This document shows, in pieces, positions 1 to 12,401 of a stretch of 56,910 nt of DNA (position 1 is its first letter; every line of letters starts with the position of its first letter). The notes below the pieces were generated by a model, which saw only the letters and a program-made list of their open reading frames with translations, did not search any database and was not told the origin of the DNA. The translations under genes were made by a program, and so were the position numbers. The stretch comes from an uncultured Pelagibacteraceae bacterium (GTDB lineage: Bacteria > Pseudomonadota > Alphaproteobacteria > Pelagibacterales > Pelagibacteraceae). The stretch spans positions 1 through 56,910 of the forward strand of contig CACECY010000002.1 of the NCBI GenBank assembly GCA_902558205.1. Direction: 5' to 3'.

Positions 1-1107
1 GATGTTGATAGTTGGTCAATCAGACAACCATTAGGAGTTGTTGCAGGTATCACGCCTTTTAATTTTCCTGCTATGGTGCCAATGTGGATGTTTCCAATAG
101 CAATAGCATGTGGAAACACTTTTATTCTTAAACCATCAGAAAAAGACCCTTCTTGTGCAATAAAATTGGCTGAATTGCTTTCTGAGGCTGGTCTTCCAGA
201 AGGAGTATTTAATGTAATAAATGGAGATAAAGAAGCTGTTGATGCAATTTTAGAAAACAAAGATATCAAAGCTGTTAGTTTTGTTGGATCTACTCCTATT
301 GCAAAATATATTTATGAAAATTCAGCAAAAAATGAAAAAAGAGTTCAAGCCTTAGGTGGAGCAAAAAATCACTTAGTTGTTATGCCAGATTGTGATTTAG
401 ATGGTGCGGTTAATGGTCTAATGGGTGCTGCTTATGGTTCAGCTGGAGAAAGATGTATGGCTCAATCAGTTGCAGTTGCGGTTGGAGATATCAGTGATGA
501 ACTTGTATCAAGATTATCAAAAAAAACTGAAGCTTTAAAAGTTGGTCCTGGAATGGACAAAGCATCAGAAATGGGACCTTTAATTACAAAAGAACATTTG
601 GAAAAAGTTACAAGTTATGTTGATTTAGGTGTCGAGGAAGGTGCTAAGCTAGTTGTTGATGGTAGAGGATTAAAACTTCAAGGTTATGAAAATGGTTTCT
701 ACATAGGTGGATGTTTATTTGATCATGTAAATAAAGATATGAGAATTTATAAAGAGGAAATATTCGGTCCAGTCTTATCAGTTGTTAGAGTAAAAACTTT
801 TGAAGAGGCAGCAAAATTAATTAACGACCACGAGTATGGAAATGGGGTTAGTATTTATACAAGAGATGGTGATGCAGGCAGAACTTTTGCAAGTAAAATT
901 CAAGTAGGTATGGTTGGTATTAATGTACCTATCCCAGTTCCAATGGCATTTCATAGTTTTGGTGGTTGGAAAAGATCATTATTTGGAGATAGCGGAATGC
1001 ATGGTATGGAAGGAATAAAATTTTACACTAAACTTAAAACAGTAACATCTAGATGGCCTTCAGGTGTCCGATCTAATGCAGAATTTGTTATGCCAACAAT
1101 GAAATAA
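1..1107 (+). CDS. mmsA: methylmalonate-semialdehyde dehydrogenase (CoA-acylating), 5' truncated by window edge
   Basis: Frame 1 is open from base 1 ([51 protein letters not shown]); ALDH signature with catalytic Cys in [11 protein letters not shown]. The ORF-track start at 73 is internal. Confidence 0.92.
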   Translation, partial: DVDSWSIRQPLGVVAGITPFNFPAMVPMWMFPIAIACGNTFILKPSEKDPSCAIKLAELLSEAGLPEGVFNVINGDKEAVDAILENKDIKAVSFVGSTPIAKYIYENSAKNEKRVQALGGAKNHLVVMPDCDLDGAVNGLMGAAYGSAGERCMAQSVAVAVGDISDELVSRLSKKTEALKVGPGMDKASEMGPLITKEHLEKVTSYVDLGVEEGAKLVVDGRGLKLQGYENGFYIGGCLFDHVNKDMRIYKEEIFGPVLSVVRVKTFEEAAKLINDHEYGNGVSIYTRDGDAGRTFASKIQVGMVGINVPIPVPMAFHSFGGWKRSLFGDSGMHGMEGIKFYTKLKTVTSRWPSGVRSNAEFVMPTMK

Positions 1108-1116
1108 AGGAAATAA

Positions 1117-2079
1117 ATGACAAAAATATCTTTAATTGGTGCAGGCCAAATAGGTGGAACTCTTGCACATTTAATAGGAACAAAAGAATTAGTGAATGAA
1201 GTGGTTTTATTTGATGTAGCTAGTGGTATTGCAAAAGGAAAAGCACTAGATATTGCACAATCTTCATCTGTAGATGGTTTCAATGTTAGGTTTTCAGGAA
1301 CTGATAACTATGAGGACATAAAAGATTCAGATGTAATAATAATTACAGCAGGTGTTCCAAGAAAACCTGGAATGAGCCGAGACGATCTTCTTGGAATTAA
1401 TTTAAAAATTATTAAACAAGTTGCTGAGGGGATAAAGAAGAATGCTCCTAACGCTTTTGTGATCTGTATCACCAATCCTTTAGATGTTATGGTTATGGCA
1501 TTTCAAAAATTTTCAGGTTTGCCATCAAATAAAGTTGTTGGTATGGCAGGCATTTTAGATAGTTCAAGATTTAAATTATTTTTATCATTAGAACTAAAAG
1601 TGCCAGTAAGAGAAATTGAGGCAATGGTTATGGGTGGTCATGGTGACACCATGGTTCCTATGCCAAGATTTACAAAAATTTCAGGTAAACCGTTGTTAGA
1701 TCTCGTAAAGGATGGAAAGATTTCTTCAGAAAGAGTTGAGGAAATTAATCAAAGAACACGAGATGGTGGTGCGGAAATAGTTAAATATTTAGAAAAAGGA
1801 TCAGCCTTTTATGCACCAGCAGCTTCAGGTGTTCAAATGGCAGAAGCATATTTGAATAATCAGAAAAAATTATTACCCTGCGCTGTACAATTAAATGGAG
1901 AATACGGTGTGAAAAATGTTTATGCAGGTGTTCCTGTTGTCATTGGAAAAGATGGTGTAGAAAAAATTGAAGAGATTGATTTAGATGAAAAAGAGAAAAA
2001 AGAATTTATGCATTCAATAGATGCTGTAAAAGCTTTATGGGAAGCTGCATCTAAAATAGATCCTGATTTATCTAAATAA
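1117..2079 (+). CDS. mdh: malate dehydrogenase
   Basis: [16 protein letters not shown]-binding motif; [32 protein letters not shown]; followed by sucCD. Confidence 0.96.
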   Translation: MTKISLIGAGQIGGTLAHLIGTKELVNEVVLFDVASGIAKGKALDIAQSSSVDGFNVRFSGTDNYEDIKDSDVIIITAGVPRKPGMSRDDLLGINLKIIKQVAEGIKKNAPNAFVICITNPLDVMVMAFQKFSGLPSNKVVGMAGILDSSRFKLFLSLELKVPVREIEAMVMGGHGDTMVPMPRFTKISGKPLLDLVKDGKISSERVEEINQRTRDGGAEIVKYLEKGSAFYAPAASGVQMAEAYLNNQKKLLPCAVQLNGEYGVKNVYAGVPVVIGKDGVEKIEEIDLDEKEKKEFMHSIDAVKALWEAASKIDPDLSK

Positions 2080-2081
2080 CA

Positions 2082-3242
2082 ATGAATATTCACGAGCATC
2101 AAGCTAAACAAATATTAAAAAAATATGGAGCTGTAGTTCCCAAAGGAGTATTTGCGCTTAATGTTGATGAACTTATTGAAAAAGCAAAAGCACTCAAAAC
2201 TAAAAAATATGTACTTAAAGCACAAATCCATGCTGGAGGTAGAGGAAAAGCTGGTGGCGTAAAAATTTTAAACTCTATTGAGGAATTAACAGTAGCAGCT
2301 AAAGAATTACTAGGAAAAATACTAGTTACTCATCAAACTGGCCCTGAAGGTAGAGAGGTAAAAAGATTATACGTAGAAGAATCATCAAATATAGATAAAG
2401 AATTTTACTTATCGTGCCTGGTTGATAGGGCAAGTTCTAAAATTGCATTTATATCAAGTGACCAAGGAGGGATGGACATTGAAGAAGTTGCAAGCAGTTC
2501 ACCTGAAAAAATTATAACTACAAAAGTTGATATGGGTGATGAAATTTCTGATTCAGATTGTGAAAAAATAATTAATATATTTAATTTAAATGAAGACACA
2601 AAAAAACAAGCAATAACATTAATTAAATCAATATATAAAATGTTTGTGAGTACTGATGCAAATATGGTTGAAGTAAATCCATTAATTTTGACAAAAGAGG
2701 AAAAAATTGTTTGTTTAGATGCAAAAGTTAATTTCGACTCTAACGCTTTATTTAGGCATCCAGAAATTGTTGAATTAAGAGATTTTAATGAGGAAGATCC
2801 TACTGAGATAGAAGCTAGCAAGCATGATCTTGCATATATCAAGCTAGATGGAAGTATTGGCTGTATGGTTAATGGAGCAGGATTAGCGATGGCAACAATG
2901 GATATAATTAAATTGTATGGTAAAGAGCCAGCAAATTTTTTAGATGTAGGCGGTGGTGCATCCAAAGAAAAAGTATCTGCTGCATTAAAGATAATTCTCT
3001 CAGATAAAAATGTTAAAGGTATTTTAATTAATATTTTTGGAGGAATAATGAGATGTGATGTCCTTGCTCAAGGAGTAGTTGATGCAGCTAAAGAAATTAA
3101 TATTAGTGTACCTTTAGTTGTGCGATTAGCAGGTACAAATTTTAAAGAGGGAAAAGAAATTCTTGATAATTCTGGATTAAAATTAATTTCTGCAGAAAAT
3201 TTAGACGATGCTGCTCAGAAAATTGTTGAGGCGATAAAATAA
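2082..3242 (+). CDS. sucC: succinyl-CoA ligase (ADP-forming) beta subunit
   Basis: [22 protein letters not shown] start and [22 protein letters not shown]-grasp; adjacent to sucD. Confidence 0.97.
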   Translation: MNIHEHQAKQILKKYGAVVPKGVFALNVDELIEKAKALKTKKYVLKAQIHAGGRGKAGGVKILNSIEELTVAAKELLGKILVTHQTGPEGREVKRLYVEESSNIDKEFYLSCLVDRASSKIAFISSDQGGMDIEEVASSSPEKIITTKVDMGDEISDSDCEKIINIFNLNEDTKKQAITLIKSIYKMFVSTDANMVEVNPLILTKEEKIVCLDAKVNFDSNALFRHPEIVELRDFNEEDPTEIEASKHDLAYIKLDGSIGCMVNGAGLAMATMDIIKLYGKEPANFLDVGGGASKEKVSAALKIILSDKNVKGILINIFGGIMRCDVLAQGVVDAAKEINISVPLVVRLAGTNFKEGKEILDNSGLKLISAENLDDAAQKIVEAIK

Positions 3243-3243
3243 A

Positions 3244-4119
3244 ATGTCAGTTTTGGTGAATAAAAATACTAAGGTAATTTGCCAGGGATTTACTGGCGCT
3301 CATGGAACTTTTCATTCAGAGCAGGCTATAAAATATGGAACCAATCTTGTTGGTGGAGTTACACCAAAGAAAGGTGGACAAAAACATTTAGATAGACAGG
3401 TTTTTAATAGCGTTTTAGAGGCAAAAAATGAAGTAGGAGCAGATGCAACTATGATTTATGTACCTGCTAAATTTGCAGCAGCTGCAATCATTGAAGCTAT
3501 TGATGCATCAATTGAACTTATTGTTTGTATAACTGAAGGAATTCCAATTCAGGATATGCTTAAGGTAAGACAAAAATTAAGTGGCTCTAATAGCAGATTA
3601 ATTGGACCTAATTGTCCAGGAATAATTACACCAGATGAATGTAAAATTGGGATTATGCCAGGAAGTATTCACAAAAGAGGAACGGTTGGCATAGTATCTA
3701 GATCAGGTACTTTAACTTATGAGGCAGTAGCCCAAACAACTGAAAATGGGCTTGGTCAATCAACTTGTATTGGTATTGGTGGTGATCCTATTAATGGAAC
3801 AAATTTTATAGATTGTTTAGATTTATTTTTAAATGATGATGAAACAGAATCTATTTTAATGATAGGTGAAATTGGAGGAACTGCGGAAGAGGAAGCCGCT
3901 GAATTTGTAAAAAATCACAAGATAAAAAAGCCAATAGTTGGATTTATTGCAGGAATTACTGCTCCTCCAGGCAGAAGAATGGGACATGCTGGTGCTATAA
4001 TTTCAGGTGGGAAAGGTGGAGCTGAAGATAAAATTAAAAAAATGGAAGAATGCGGTATTACCGTTGCTAAATCACCATCAATTATTGGAAAAACTTTATT
4101 TAATAAACTGTCTAATTGA
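3244..4119 (+). CDS. sucD: succinyl-CoA ligase alpha subunit
   Basis: [41 protein letters not shown]; active-site His region [14 protein letters not shown]. Confidence 0.97.
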   Translation: MSVLVNKNTKVICQGFTGAHGTFHSEQAIKYGTNLVGGVTPKKGGQKHLDRQVFNSVLEAKNEVGADATMIYVPAKFAAAAIIEAIDASIELIVCITEGIPIQDMLKVRQKLSGSNSRLIGPNCPGIITPDECKIGIMPGSIHKRGTVGIVSRSGTLTYEAVAQTTENGLGQSTCIGIGGDPINGTNFIDCLDLFLNDDETESILMIGEIGGTAEEEAAEFVKNHKIKKPIVGFIAGITAPPGRRMGHAGAIISGGKGGAEDKIKKMEECGITVAKSPSIIGKTLFNKLSN

Positions 4120-4153
4120 AAAATAATATTAGAGGGATATATTAATTAAAAAG

Positions 4154-7057
4154 ATGTCTTCATCAAAAAATCTTGATTTCGAAAAAACTTCATTTTTAAA
4201 TAAGTCTAATAGTGCATTTATTGAACAAATGTATCTTAAGTTTGTTAACAACGATCCAAATTTACCTTCAAGTTGGAGAGATTATTTTGAAGGAATTGGA
4301 GATGAGTTTAACGTTATTGCAAAAGAAATCAATGGACCTTCGTGGAGCCCTAAAAAAAATAAAGTGGACATTGATGAACTTCAAAAAAAAATTGACGAGG
4401 GAGAAAATGATTTCAATGAAAAAGTTGTTAGTGATAAGAATGAAAATTTATCTAGATCTAACGAAGATTCGATAAAAGCAGTTTCGATGATAAGGTCTTA
4501 TAGACAAAGAGGACATCTTATTGCTAAATTAGATCCACTTGGTTTATTAAAATCAGACTATTTAGACGAATTACATCCAGAGTCATTTGGTTTTAAAAAA
4601 GAAGATTATAAGAAAAAAATTTATCTTGGGGGAGTAACAAATAAGCAATACTCAAATATTGTTGATATATTGAGTTTTTTAAAAAAAACTTATTGTGGAC
4701 CAATTGGCTATGAATACATGCACATTTCAAATCCTACTGAAAGAAAATGGTTTAGAGATCGAATAGAGTTGTCCAAAGATAATTTAAATTTTACCAAGAA
4801 TGGTAAAGAAGCCATTTTAAATAAACTAATTCAAGCAGAGGGTTTTGAGAAGTTTCTTCACAAAAAATATGTTGGAACTAAAAGATTTGGATTAGATGGT
4901 GGAGAGAGTTTAATACCAGCTTTAGAACAAATAATTAAAATTAGTGGGCATTCAAAAGTAAAAGAAGTAAAGATTGGCATGTCTCACAGAGGCAGATTAA
5001 ATGTATTAGCTAATGTTTTACAAAAATCTTATAAAAGAATATTCAATGAATTTGCTGGAGAATTTGAGACTTCGTCAGATGAGGGAGCGGGAGATGTGAA
5101 GTATCATCTTGGCGCATCATCTAATAGGGAGTTTGATGGAAATTCAGTTCATGTTAGTTTGACAGATAACCCTTCACATTTAGAGGCAGTTAATCCAGTT
5201 GTGCTTGGTCAAACCAGAGCAAAACAGTATTTTCACAAGGACAAAGAAAGAAAAAAAGTAATACCAATATTAATTCATGGTGATGCTGCTTTCGCAGGTC
5301 AAGGTGTTGTAGCTGAATGTTTTGCAATGTCTGGACTACCTGGTCATAATACTGGAGGCACAATTCATATAATAATTAATAACCAAATAGGGTTTACGAC
5401 AAGCCCAAGGTTTGCTCGATCCTCTCCATATCCTTCAGATATAGCAAAAATGGTTGATGCTCCAATAATTCATGCAAACGGTGATGATCCAGAAGCTGTT
5501 GTCTTTGCTGCTAGGATTGCAACAGATTTCAGGCTGAAGTTTAATAGAGATGTTGTAGTAGATTTGATTTGTTATAGAAGATTTGGTCATAATGAGGGAG
5601 ATGAACCATCTTTTACTCAACCTTTAATGTATGAAAAAATTAGATCACATCCCTCAACAACAGAAGTTTATGGAAAAAAACTTGTAGATCAAAATATTAT
5701 TTCAGAAGAAAGTTTAAGTAATTCAATTAACACTTTTAAAAATTTGCTTGATGATCAATTTAAAAATGCAAAAGATTATAAGCCTAAAATTGCATGGTTT
5801 GAGGGTACATGGTCAGCTTATAAGCCAGAAAGAGGAAAAGACAAAAGGGGTGTAACAGGAGCAGATACAAACAAATTACTAAAGATTTCAGACAAAATAA
5901 ATTCACCATCTGATGATTTAAATTTACATAAAACTATCATCAAAATACTAAATAATAGAAAAGAAGCAGTAAAAAATGGATCAAACATAGATTGGTCAAC
6001 AGCTGAGGCATTAGCATTTGGTTCACTATTAGAAGAGGGATATCCCGTGAGACTAGTTGGCCAAGACTCTGGAAGGGGAACTTTTAGTCAAAGACATTCC
6101 GTGTTGAGAAATCAAAAAGATAATAGTCGATATGTTCCTTTAAATAATATTTCGAAAAGTCAAAAACAATTTGAAATAGTTGACAGTTTTTTATCTGAAT
6201 TAGCTGTTTTAGGATTCGAGTATGGTTATAGTTTAGTCGAACCAAACACCCTTACTTTGTGGGAAGCACAATTCGGTGATTTTGCAAATGGTGCACAGGT
6301 GGTAATTGATCAATTTGTTGCATCAGGCGAAAGAAAATGGAGACGAGCTTCAGGATTGGTAATGTTATTACCTCATGGGTATGAGGGTCAAGGACCTGAA
6401 CATTCATCAGCAAGATTAGAAAGATTTTTGCAGCTGTGTTCAAATGATAATATGCAGGTTATGAATTGTACAACTCCTGCAAATTATTTTCATGCTCTTA
6501 GAAGACAAATGCACAGAGACTTTAGAAAACCACTAATTATGATGACTCCAAAATCATTACTTAGAAATAAATACTGTGTTTCAAATTTAGAAGATTTTAA
6601 TAAATCAAATTCTTTTCATAGAGTACTCTGGGATCATGCAATCGATCCAAAAATTAAAGGTTTTATTAAATTAAAAGAAAGTTCAGAAATTAAAAAAGTA
6701 ATTTTGTGTTCAGGTAAAGTTTATTTTGATTTGTTAGAGGCTAGAGAAAAATTAAATAAAGATGATGTAATTTTGTTTAGAATAGAACAACTTTATCCAT
6801 TTCCTGCAAAAACTCTTGTTAAAGAACTTAAACCATATGCTAAAAATGCTAAATTTTTTTGGTGTCAGGAAGAGCCTAAAAATATGGGCGCTTGGTTTTC
6901 AGTAAGAGATTATATCCAATGGACATTGGATAATATTAAGGCTAATAATAATCAGGTTTCTTATATAGGAAGAAGTCCAGATGCATCGCCAGCAACTGGT
7001 TATGCAAAAAGGCATATTTTTCAGCAACAAGAAATTATAAAAAAAGTATTTGAATAA
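4154..7057 (+). CDS. sucA: 2-oxoglutarate dehydrogenase E1 component
   Basis: 967 aa; [34 protein letters not shown]-terminal [18 protein letters not shown] typical of OdhA/SucA. Confidence 0.97.
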   Translation: MSSSKNLDFEKTSFLNKSNSAFIEQMYLKFVNNDPNLPSSWRDYFEGIGDEFNVIAKEINGPSWSPKKNKVDIDELQKKIDEGENDFNEKVVSDKNENLSRSNEDSIKAVSMIRSYRQRGHLIAKLDPLGLLKSDYLDELHPESFGFKKEDYKKKIYLGGVTNKQYSNIVDILSFLKKTYCGPIGYEYMHISNPTERKWFRDRIELSKDNLNFTKNGKEAILNKLIQAEGFEKFLHKKYVGTKRFGLDGGESLIPALEQIIKISGHSKVKEVKIGMSHRGRLNVLANVLQKSYKRIFNEFAGEFETSSDEGAGDVKYHLGASSNREFDGNSVHVSLTDNPSHLEAVNPVVLGQTRAKQYFHKDKERKKVIPILIHGDAAFAGQGVVAECFAMSGLPGHNTGGTIHIIINNQIGFTTSPRFARSSPYPSDIAKMVDAPIIHANGDDPEAVVFAARIATDFRLKFNRDVVVDLICYRRFGHNEGDEPSFTQPLMYEKIRSHPSTTEVYGKKLVDQNIISEESLSNSINTFKNLLDDQFKNAKDYKPKIAWFEGTWSAYKPERGKDKRGVTGADTNKLLKISDKINSPSDDLNLHKTIIKILNNRKEAVKNGSNIDWSTAEALAFGSLLEEGYPVRLVGQDSGRGTFSQRHSVLRNQKDNSRYVPLNNISKSQKQFEIVDSFLSELAVLGFEYGYSLVEPNTLTLWEAQFGDFANGAQVVIDQFVASGERKWRRASGLVMLLPHGYEGQGPEHSSARLERFLQLCSNDNMQVMNCTTPANYFHALRRQMHRDFRKPLIMMTPKSLLRNKYCVSNLEDFNKSNSFHRVLWDHAIDPKIKGFIKLKESSEIKKVILCSGKVYFDLLEAREKLNKDDVILFRIEQLYPFPAKTLVKELKPYAKNAKFFWCQEEPKNMGAWFSVRDYIQWTLDNIKANNNQVSYIGRSPDASPATGYAKRHIFQQQEIIKKVFE

Positions 7058-7061
7058 AACA

Positions 7062-8354
7062 ATGAAGGAAAAAATCGTAGTACCAGTTTTAGGAGAAAGC
7101 ATCACTGAAGCAACAGTCTCTAAGTGGTTAAAAAATGAAGGTGAAACTGTTGATGCAGATGAGCCTATTGTTGAGCTTGAAACTGATAAAGTTAACTTAG
7201 AGGTACCATCACCAATTAGTGGTGTTTTATCAGAAATAAATTCAAAAGATGGGACTGTTGTGGAAGTAGGAGCGTTACTTGGTTCAGTCTCAGAAAGTGG
7301 ATCTAGGCAAGAAATTAAAAAAGAAATCAAAAAAATTGAACCATCAGTTACTGAAAATAATATAGTTAATTTGGAAGTTTCAAAAAAAGAACCTCAAATT
7401 GTTGAGGAAACACCCAATGATAATGTTTCGGATGTAGAGCCATTGGTTTTAACAAATGAGGTGAAAGAGGAAATAAAATCTAAGACTAACAAAGAAAATC
7501 AAACTTTATCTCCAGCTGTCAGAAAAATTGTTGCTGACAAGAAAATTGACATTCAGTCAGTTAAAGGCACAGGTAAAGATGGAAGAATTTTAAAAGGCGA
7601 CTTACTAAGTTTAATGGGAGCTCAACCAAAACCATCTGAAAGAAAAGCTCAATATGGTCCTGAAGAAAAAATAAGAATGACTAGATTGAGACAAACGATT
7701 GCTAAAAGATTAAAACAAGCTCAGGAAAATGCTGCTCTATTAACGACGTTTAATGAAGTTGATATGTCAAGCATTATGGAAATGCGAAAAGAAAATCAAG
7801 AGGATTTCCAAAGCAGATATGGAGTTAAGCTAGGCTTCATGTCATTCTTTGTAAAAGCATGTATTGTAGCACTTAAATCTTTTCCAGCCGTAAATGCAGA
7901 AATTGATGGAGATGATATAATATATAAAAATTATTATAATATAAGTTTTGCTGTAGGTACTGAAAAAGGATTAGTTGTTCCTGTTTTAAAAAATGCCGAT
8001 GAACTATCATTTGCAGATATTGAAAAAAATATTAAAGAAATTTCTGAAAAAGCAAAAGATGGAAAATTAACAATCGAAGATCTTCAAGGTGGAACTTTCA
8101 CAATAAGCAATGGTGGTGTTTATGGATCAATGTTATCTACACCAATTTTGAATTTGCCCCAATCAGGTGTTCTTGGAATGCATAATATAGTTGAGAGGCC
8201 AGTCGTGGTTAATGGCGAGATTACAATTAGACCAATTATGTATTTAGCTTTGTCTTATGATCATAGAATCATAGATGGAAAAGAGTCAGTTTCTTTTTTG
8301 AAATTGATTAAAGAAAACTTAGAAAATCCAAGAAGATTATTTTTAGATATTTAG
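7062..8354 (+). CDS. sucB: dihydrolipoyl succinyltransferase (E2)
   Basis: Lipoyl domain [14 protein letters not shown]; catalytic [19 protein letters not shown] at 7062 preferred over the TTG at 7050 given in the ORF track. Confidence 0.96.
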   Translation: MKEKIVVPVLGESITEATVSKWLKNEGETVDADEPIVELETDKVNLEVPSPISGVLSEINSKDGTVVEVGALLGSVSESGSRQEIKKEIKKIEPSVTENNIVNLEVSKKEPQIVEETPNDNVSDVEPLVLTNEVKEEIKSKTNKENQTLSPAVRKIVADKKIDIQSVKGTGKDGRILKGDLLSLMGAQPKPSERKAQYGPEEKIRMTRLRQTIAKRLKQAQENAALLTTFNEVDMSSIMEMRKENQEDFQSRYGVKLGFMSFFVKACIVALKSFPAVNAEIDGDDIIYKNYYNISFAVGTEKGLVVPVLKNADELSFADIEKNIKEISEKAKDGKLTIEDLQGGTFTISNGGVYGSMLSTPILNLPQSGVLGMHNIVERPVVVNGEITIRPIMYLALSYDHRIIDGKESVSFLKLIKENLENPRRLFLDI

Positions 8355-9755
8355 ATGTCAGAAAAATTTCAAGCTGTTGTAATTGGTGGTGGTCCTGGTG
8401 GTTATGTATGTGCTATTAGATTAGCGCAATTGGGATTAAAAACTGCTTGTATTGAATCCAGAGGTTCATTGGGAGGAACTTGTCTAAATGTTGGATGTAT
8501 TCCTTCTAAAAGTTTATTAAATTTATCCGAAGAATTTCATAAAGTGAAAAATTTGTCTAATAAAGGGATTGAAGTTGGTGAAGTAAAATTAAATTTGAGC
8601 AAAATGATGAAAAGTAAAGATAAGGCCGTAACAATTTTAACTAAAGGGGTAGAATTTCTTTTAAAGAAAAATAAAGTTACATATTTTAAAGGTCATGGGA
8701 GTTTTAAGTCAAAAAATGAAATCAATATAAAAGATGTTGATAATAAAGAGACAATAATTAGTGCAGATAACATTATAATAGCCACAGGGTCAGTCCCTGT
8801 CTCACTTCCTGGATCAGATTTTGATGAGAAAACGATTTTATCTTCAACTGGAGCTCTGAAAATAGAACAGGTTCCAAAAAAAATGGTTGTAGTAGGTGGA
8901 GGATATATTGGATTAGAAATGGGATCAGTTTGGTCAAGGTTAGGATCTGAAGTCCATGTAGTAGAATTTTTAGAACATATCACACCTGGTATGGATAGAG
9001 AGATTTCTCAGGAGTTTATGAAAATTTTAAAAAAACAGGGGATAAAATTTCATATGCAGCATAAAGTTGAAAAGATTAAAAAAAATAGTGAGGGAGCTGT
9101 AGTTTCAACAAGTGATAAAGATGGAAACAAAACAGATTTTGATTGTGACGTTGTTTTAATTTCAGTTGGAAGAAAACCCAATACAGAAGGATTAAACATT
9201 CAAGCAGCTGGGATTGAACTTGATGAAAAACAGAGAGTTAAGACAGACAAAAACTTTAAGACTAATCAAAATAATATTTATGCTATTGGAGATGTAATCA
9301 CTGGCCCTATGCTTGCACATAAAGCAGAGGATGAAGGAATAGCAGTTGCTGAAAATATTGCAGGTCAATCAGGCCATGTTAATTATGATACTATTCCTGG
9401 TGTTGTTTATACGACCCCAGAAGTTGCTTCAATTGGTAAAACAGAGGAGCAATTAAAAGAAAAAAATATTGATTATAAAATTGGAAAATTTTCATTTATG
9501 GCAAACTCAAGAGCAAAAGCTATTGATGATGCAGAAGGATTTGTCAAAATTTTAGCTGATGCTAAAACAGATAAAGTTTTAGGAGCCCATTTAATTGGAC
9601 CTCATGCTGGGGAATTAATTGCTGAAATTGGAGTGGCCATGGAATTTGGAGCAAGTTCCGAGGATATTGCAAGAACTTGCCATGCACACCCTACATTTTC
9701 TGAAGCAGTGAAAGAAGCAGCACTTTCGGTTGATAAAAGGGCAATACACTCTTAA
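8355..9755 (+). CDS. lpdA: dihydrolipoamide dehydrogenase (E3)
   Basis: GGGPGGYVCAIRLAQLG; redox-active GGTCLNVGCIPSKSLL; C-terminal HAHPTFSEAVKEAAL. Confidence 0.96.
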   Translation: MSEKFQAVVIGGGPGGYVCAIRLAQLGLKTACIESRGSLGGTCLNVGCIPSKSLLNLSEEFHKVKNLSNKGIEVGEVKLNLSKMMKSKDKAVTILTKGVEFLLKKNKVTYFKGHGSFKSKNEINIKDVDNKETIISADNIIIATGSVPVSLPGSDFDEKTILSSTGALKIEQVPKKMVVVGGGYIGLEMGSVWSRLGSEVHVVEFLEHITPGMDREISQEFMKILKKQGIKFHMQHKVEKIKKNSEGAVVSTSDKDGNKTDFDCDVVLISVGRKPNTEGLNIQAAGIELDEKQRVKTDKNFKTNQNNIYAIGDVITGPMLAHKAEDEGIAVAENIAGQSGHVNYDTIPGVVYTTPEVASIGKTEEQLKEKNIDYKIGKFSFMANSRAKAIDDAEGFVKILADAKTDKVLGAHLIGPHAGELIAEIGVAMEFGASSEDIARTCHAHPTFSEAVKEAALSVDKRAIHS

Positions 9756-9776
9756 AAAAATTTCATATTATCAAAT

Positions 9777-11732
9777 ATGAAATATCCGATTCTTTTACCT
9801 AATATATTTGATCATCCTTTTACTTATGAAAGTGATATAATATTAAATATAGGTGATTTTGTAATTGTACCGTTTGGAAAATCAAAAATCACTGGTGTTG
9901 TATGGGACGAATTTGAAAAGGATGATAAAAAAACTTTTAAAATAAAAAAAGTTTTAAAAAAACTTGAAATATTAGCTTTAAAAAAAGAAACGATTAATTT
10001 TCTAAATTGGTTTTCAAAATACAATCTAATCCCAAAGGGTATGGCATTAAAATTGTCATTGCTAAGTAGTAATGCTGTAGAAAAACTATCTGATAAAAAA
10101 TATGATGAATACGCCACAAACATAAAGAATCATTCTTTTGAATTATCGAAGGATCAAAAAAAATCTTTAAAACTTATGACTAAATGTTCTGATAAATTTG
10201 GGGTTCACGTCTTACAAGGCACAACAGGATCAGGAAAAACTATTGTGTATTTTGAGGCATTAAAAGACTTTATAAATAGGGGTATTCAGGGTTTAATTTT
10301 ATTACCTGAAATTGGATTAACACAACAATTTGAACAAAAGTTTTATGAATTTTTTGGTTTTAAACCTGCAGTTTGGCATTCAGGTATCTCAAAGAAAAAA
10401 AAAGAAATTATATGGAGTGGTATAAATGAAGGGAAGATCAATGTTATTATTGGAGCAAGATCATCACTTTTTTTACCTTTTAAAAATTTAGGCTTAATCA
10501 TTGTTGATGAAGAACATGATCAATCTTACAAGCAAGATGAAGGTATTATATATAATGCAAGAGATATGGCAATTGCTAGAGCTTCATTTGAAAATATTCC
10601 AATTAATTTAATTACCGCAGTACCTTCAATCGAAACTTATGAAAATATTAAGAAAGGCAAATATTCAGTGTCAAAACTCAATCAAAGATATCAAGATGCT
10701 GCATTTCCAAATTATGAGATAATAAATTTGAATAATACTAAACTTGAAAAACAAACTTGGTTGTCAAAAGAAACTATAGAAAAAGCAAATGAACATTTAA
10801 AAAAAAATAATCAGGTTTTATTTTTTTTGAATAGAAGAGGTTTCTCACCACATGTGTTATGTAAAAAATGTTTTAGTGCTTACAATTGTCCAAATTGTTC
10901 TATTAATTTAGTTTATCATAAAAAAAAGAAAACTTTGCTTTGCCATTATTGTGGTTTTAAATCATCTTTGAATAGAGATTGTTCAAAAGAAGGTGAGTGT
11001 GATTTTATTTTTAGTGGCCCAGGTGTGGAAAGAATATCAGAAGAAGTTAAAAAAAATTTTCCAAATAAAAAAGTTGAAATTTTCTCAAGTGACACAATGA
11101 ATAAAAAAAATTCTTCTGACATATTAAATAAGATTATAAATAATGAGATTGAAATTTTAGTAGGAACTCAACTTATCTCAAAAGGTTTTCATTTTCCAAA
11201 TCTAAACTGCATTATTGTAGTTGATATTGATTTAACAACACAAGGTCATGATTTGAGAGCTGCTGAAAAAAGTTTACAATTATATCATCAGTTATCTGGA
11301 AGAGCTGGTAGAACTGGCAAACCTGCAACTGTGTATTTTCAAACTCACAGTAAAAATACGAAAATAATAAGCGAAATTACCAATAGCAATCCAGATATAT
11401 TTTTAGATAGAGAATTAGAAATTAGAAAAAAAAATAAATTACCACCTTTTGAAAGATTTATTTCATTAATACTTACTGGTGAAAATGAGCAGAAATTGGA
11501 AAAAGATGCTTTTTATTTTAAAACTTTTTTAGAAGATAAAATTAATGCAAGAGTTCTTGGTCCAGTAAGTGCTCCAATTTTTAGACTTAAAAGAAAATTT
11601 AGGATCAGGTTGTTAATAAGAGGCTCTAAATCTCTGAAATTACAAAATTCTATAAGTGAATTAATCGCAAAATATAAATTCTCTAATGGAATAAAACTGA
11701 CGGTTGATGTCGATCCTATAAACTTCAATTAA
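9777..11732 (+). CDS. priA: primosomal protein N' (helicase PriA)
   Basis: Walker A GTTGSGKT, DEEHDQSYKQDE, zinc-binding CKKCFSAYNCPNCSINLVYHKKKKTLLCHYCG. Confidence 0.94.
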   Translation: MKYPILLPNIFDHPFTYESDIILNIGDFVIVPFGKSKITGVVWDEFEKDDKKTFKIKKVLKKLEILALKKETINFLNWFSKYNLIPKGMALKLSLLSSNAVEKLSDKKYDEYATNIKNHSFELSKDQKKSLKLMTKCSDKFGVHVLQGTTGSGKTIVYFEALKDFINRGIQGLILLPEIGLTQQFEQKFYEFFGFKPAVWHSGISKKKKEIIWSGINEGKINVIIGARSSLFLPFKNLGLIIVDEEHDQSYKQDEGIIYNARDMAIARASFENIPINLITAVPSIETYENIKKGKYSVSKLNQRYQDAAFPNYEIINLNNTKLEKQTWLSKETIEKANEHLKKNNQVLFFLNRRGFSPHVLCKKCFSAYNCPNCSINLVYHKKKKTLLCHYCGFKSSLNRDCSKEGECDFIFSGPGVERISEEVKKNFPNKKVEIFSSDTMNKKNSSDILNKIINNEIEILVGTQLISKGFHFPNLNCIIVVDIDLTTQGHDLRAAEKSLQLYHQLSGRAGRTGKPATVYFQTHSKNTKIISEITNSNPDIFLDRELEIRKKNKLPPFERFISLILTGENEQKLEKDAFYFKTFLEDKINARVLGPVSAPIFRLKRKFRIRLLIRGSKSLKLQNSISELIAKYKFSNGIKLTVDVDPINFN

Positions 11733-11752
11733 ATAGCAAAAAAAAGACCTTT

Positions 11753-11842
11753 TTGAACTATTGTCTTACTTGAAGAGATAATCTCTATGTGCTAATTAAG
11801 GCCAGCTTTTAAAGAACAATCAACACTAATTAAGAGATAAAA
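11753..11842 (+). promoter_or_regulatory. putative atp operon promoter/leader with inverted and direct repeats
   Basis: TTGAAC (11753-11758), 18 nt, GATAAT (11777-11782); perfect inverted repeat AGAGAT-A-ATCTCT (11774-11786) overlaps the -10; CTAATTAAG repeated at 11792-11800 and 11826-11834; AGAGATAA recurs at 11833-11840. Confidence 0.35.
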
Positions 11843-12400
11843 TTGAGTAAGAACCAAGGATTTTCAAACACTTCTGCGCAAAGATATTCTTTAGCTTTGT
11901 ACGAGCTTTCTAGTGAAGCCAACTCTTTAGCAGATATTGAAAAACATTCTTCTGCTATTTTACGTTTAATCGAAAAAAATACAGATTTTAATAATTTGAT
12001 TAAAGATCCAACAGAAAATCAAGAGAATTTAATTGCAGTAATTAATAAAATTTCAGAAACTTTTAAAGTTAATGATTTATTAAAAAATTTTATGACATTT
12101 TTAATTAAAAAAAGAAGATTTTTTTATTTAGAAAAAATTTTAAAAAGTTTTATTGAAATATGTTCAGAAAAAAGAGGTGAGATTAATTCTGAAATTAAAT
12201 CTGCAAAAGAATTATCTAACGAAGAAATTAGTAAAATAAATGAAGAACTTGCGCAAAACTTCAGTTCTAAAATGAAATTAAACTACAAACATGACAAAAG
12301 TTTAATTGGAGGATTAATCGTTAAAATTGGTAGCACCATGGTTGATACTTCCATTAAAAATAAATTACAACAAATCGAAAAAAGAATGATAGAGGCATAA
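11843..12400 (+). CDS. atpH: F1Fo ATP synthase delta subunit
   Basis: [19 protein letters not shown]-terminus; [29 protein letters not shown]-terminus; first gene of atpHAGDC; TTG start. Confidence 0.93.
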   Translation: MSKNQGFSNTSAQRYSLALYELSSEANSLADIEKHSSAILRLIEKNTDFNNLIKDPTENQENLIAVINKISETFKVNDLLKNFMTFLIKKRRFFYLEKILKSFIEICSEKRGEINSEIKSAKELSNEEISKINEELAQNFSSKMKLNYKHDKSLIGGLIVKIGSTMVDTSIKNKLQQIEKRMIEA

Positions 12401-12401
12401 T

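Noticed and set aside
2405-2965. 186 aa minus-strand ORF inside sucC
   Set aside because: Antisense shadow of a strongly conserved sucC gene; composition is typical of reverse-frame reading of AT-rich coding sequence and no recognisable domain.
6899-7330. 143 aa minus-strand ORF across the sucA/sucB junction
   Set aside because: Lies antisense to two intact conserved genes; no recognisable family and no independent support.
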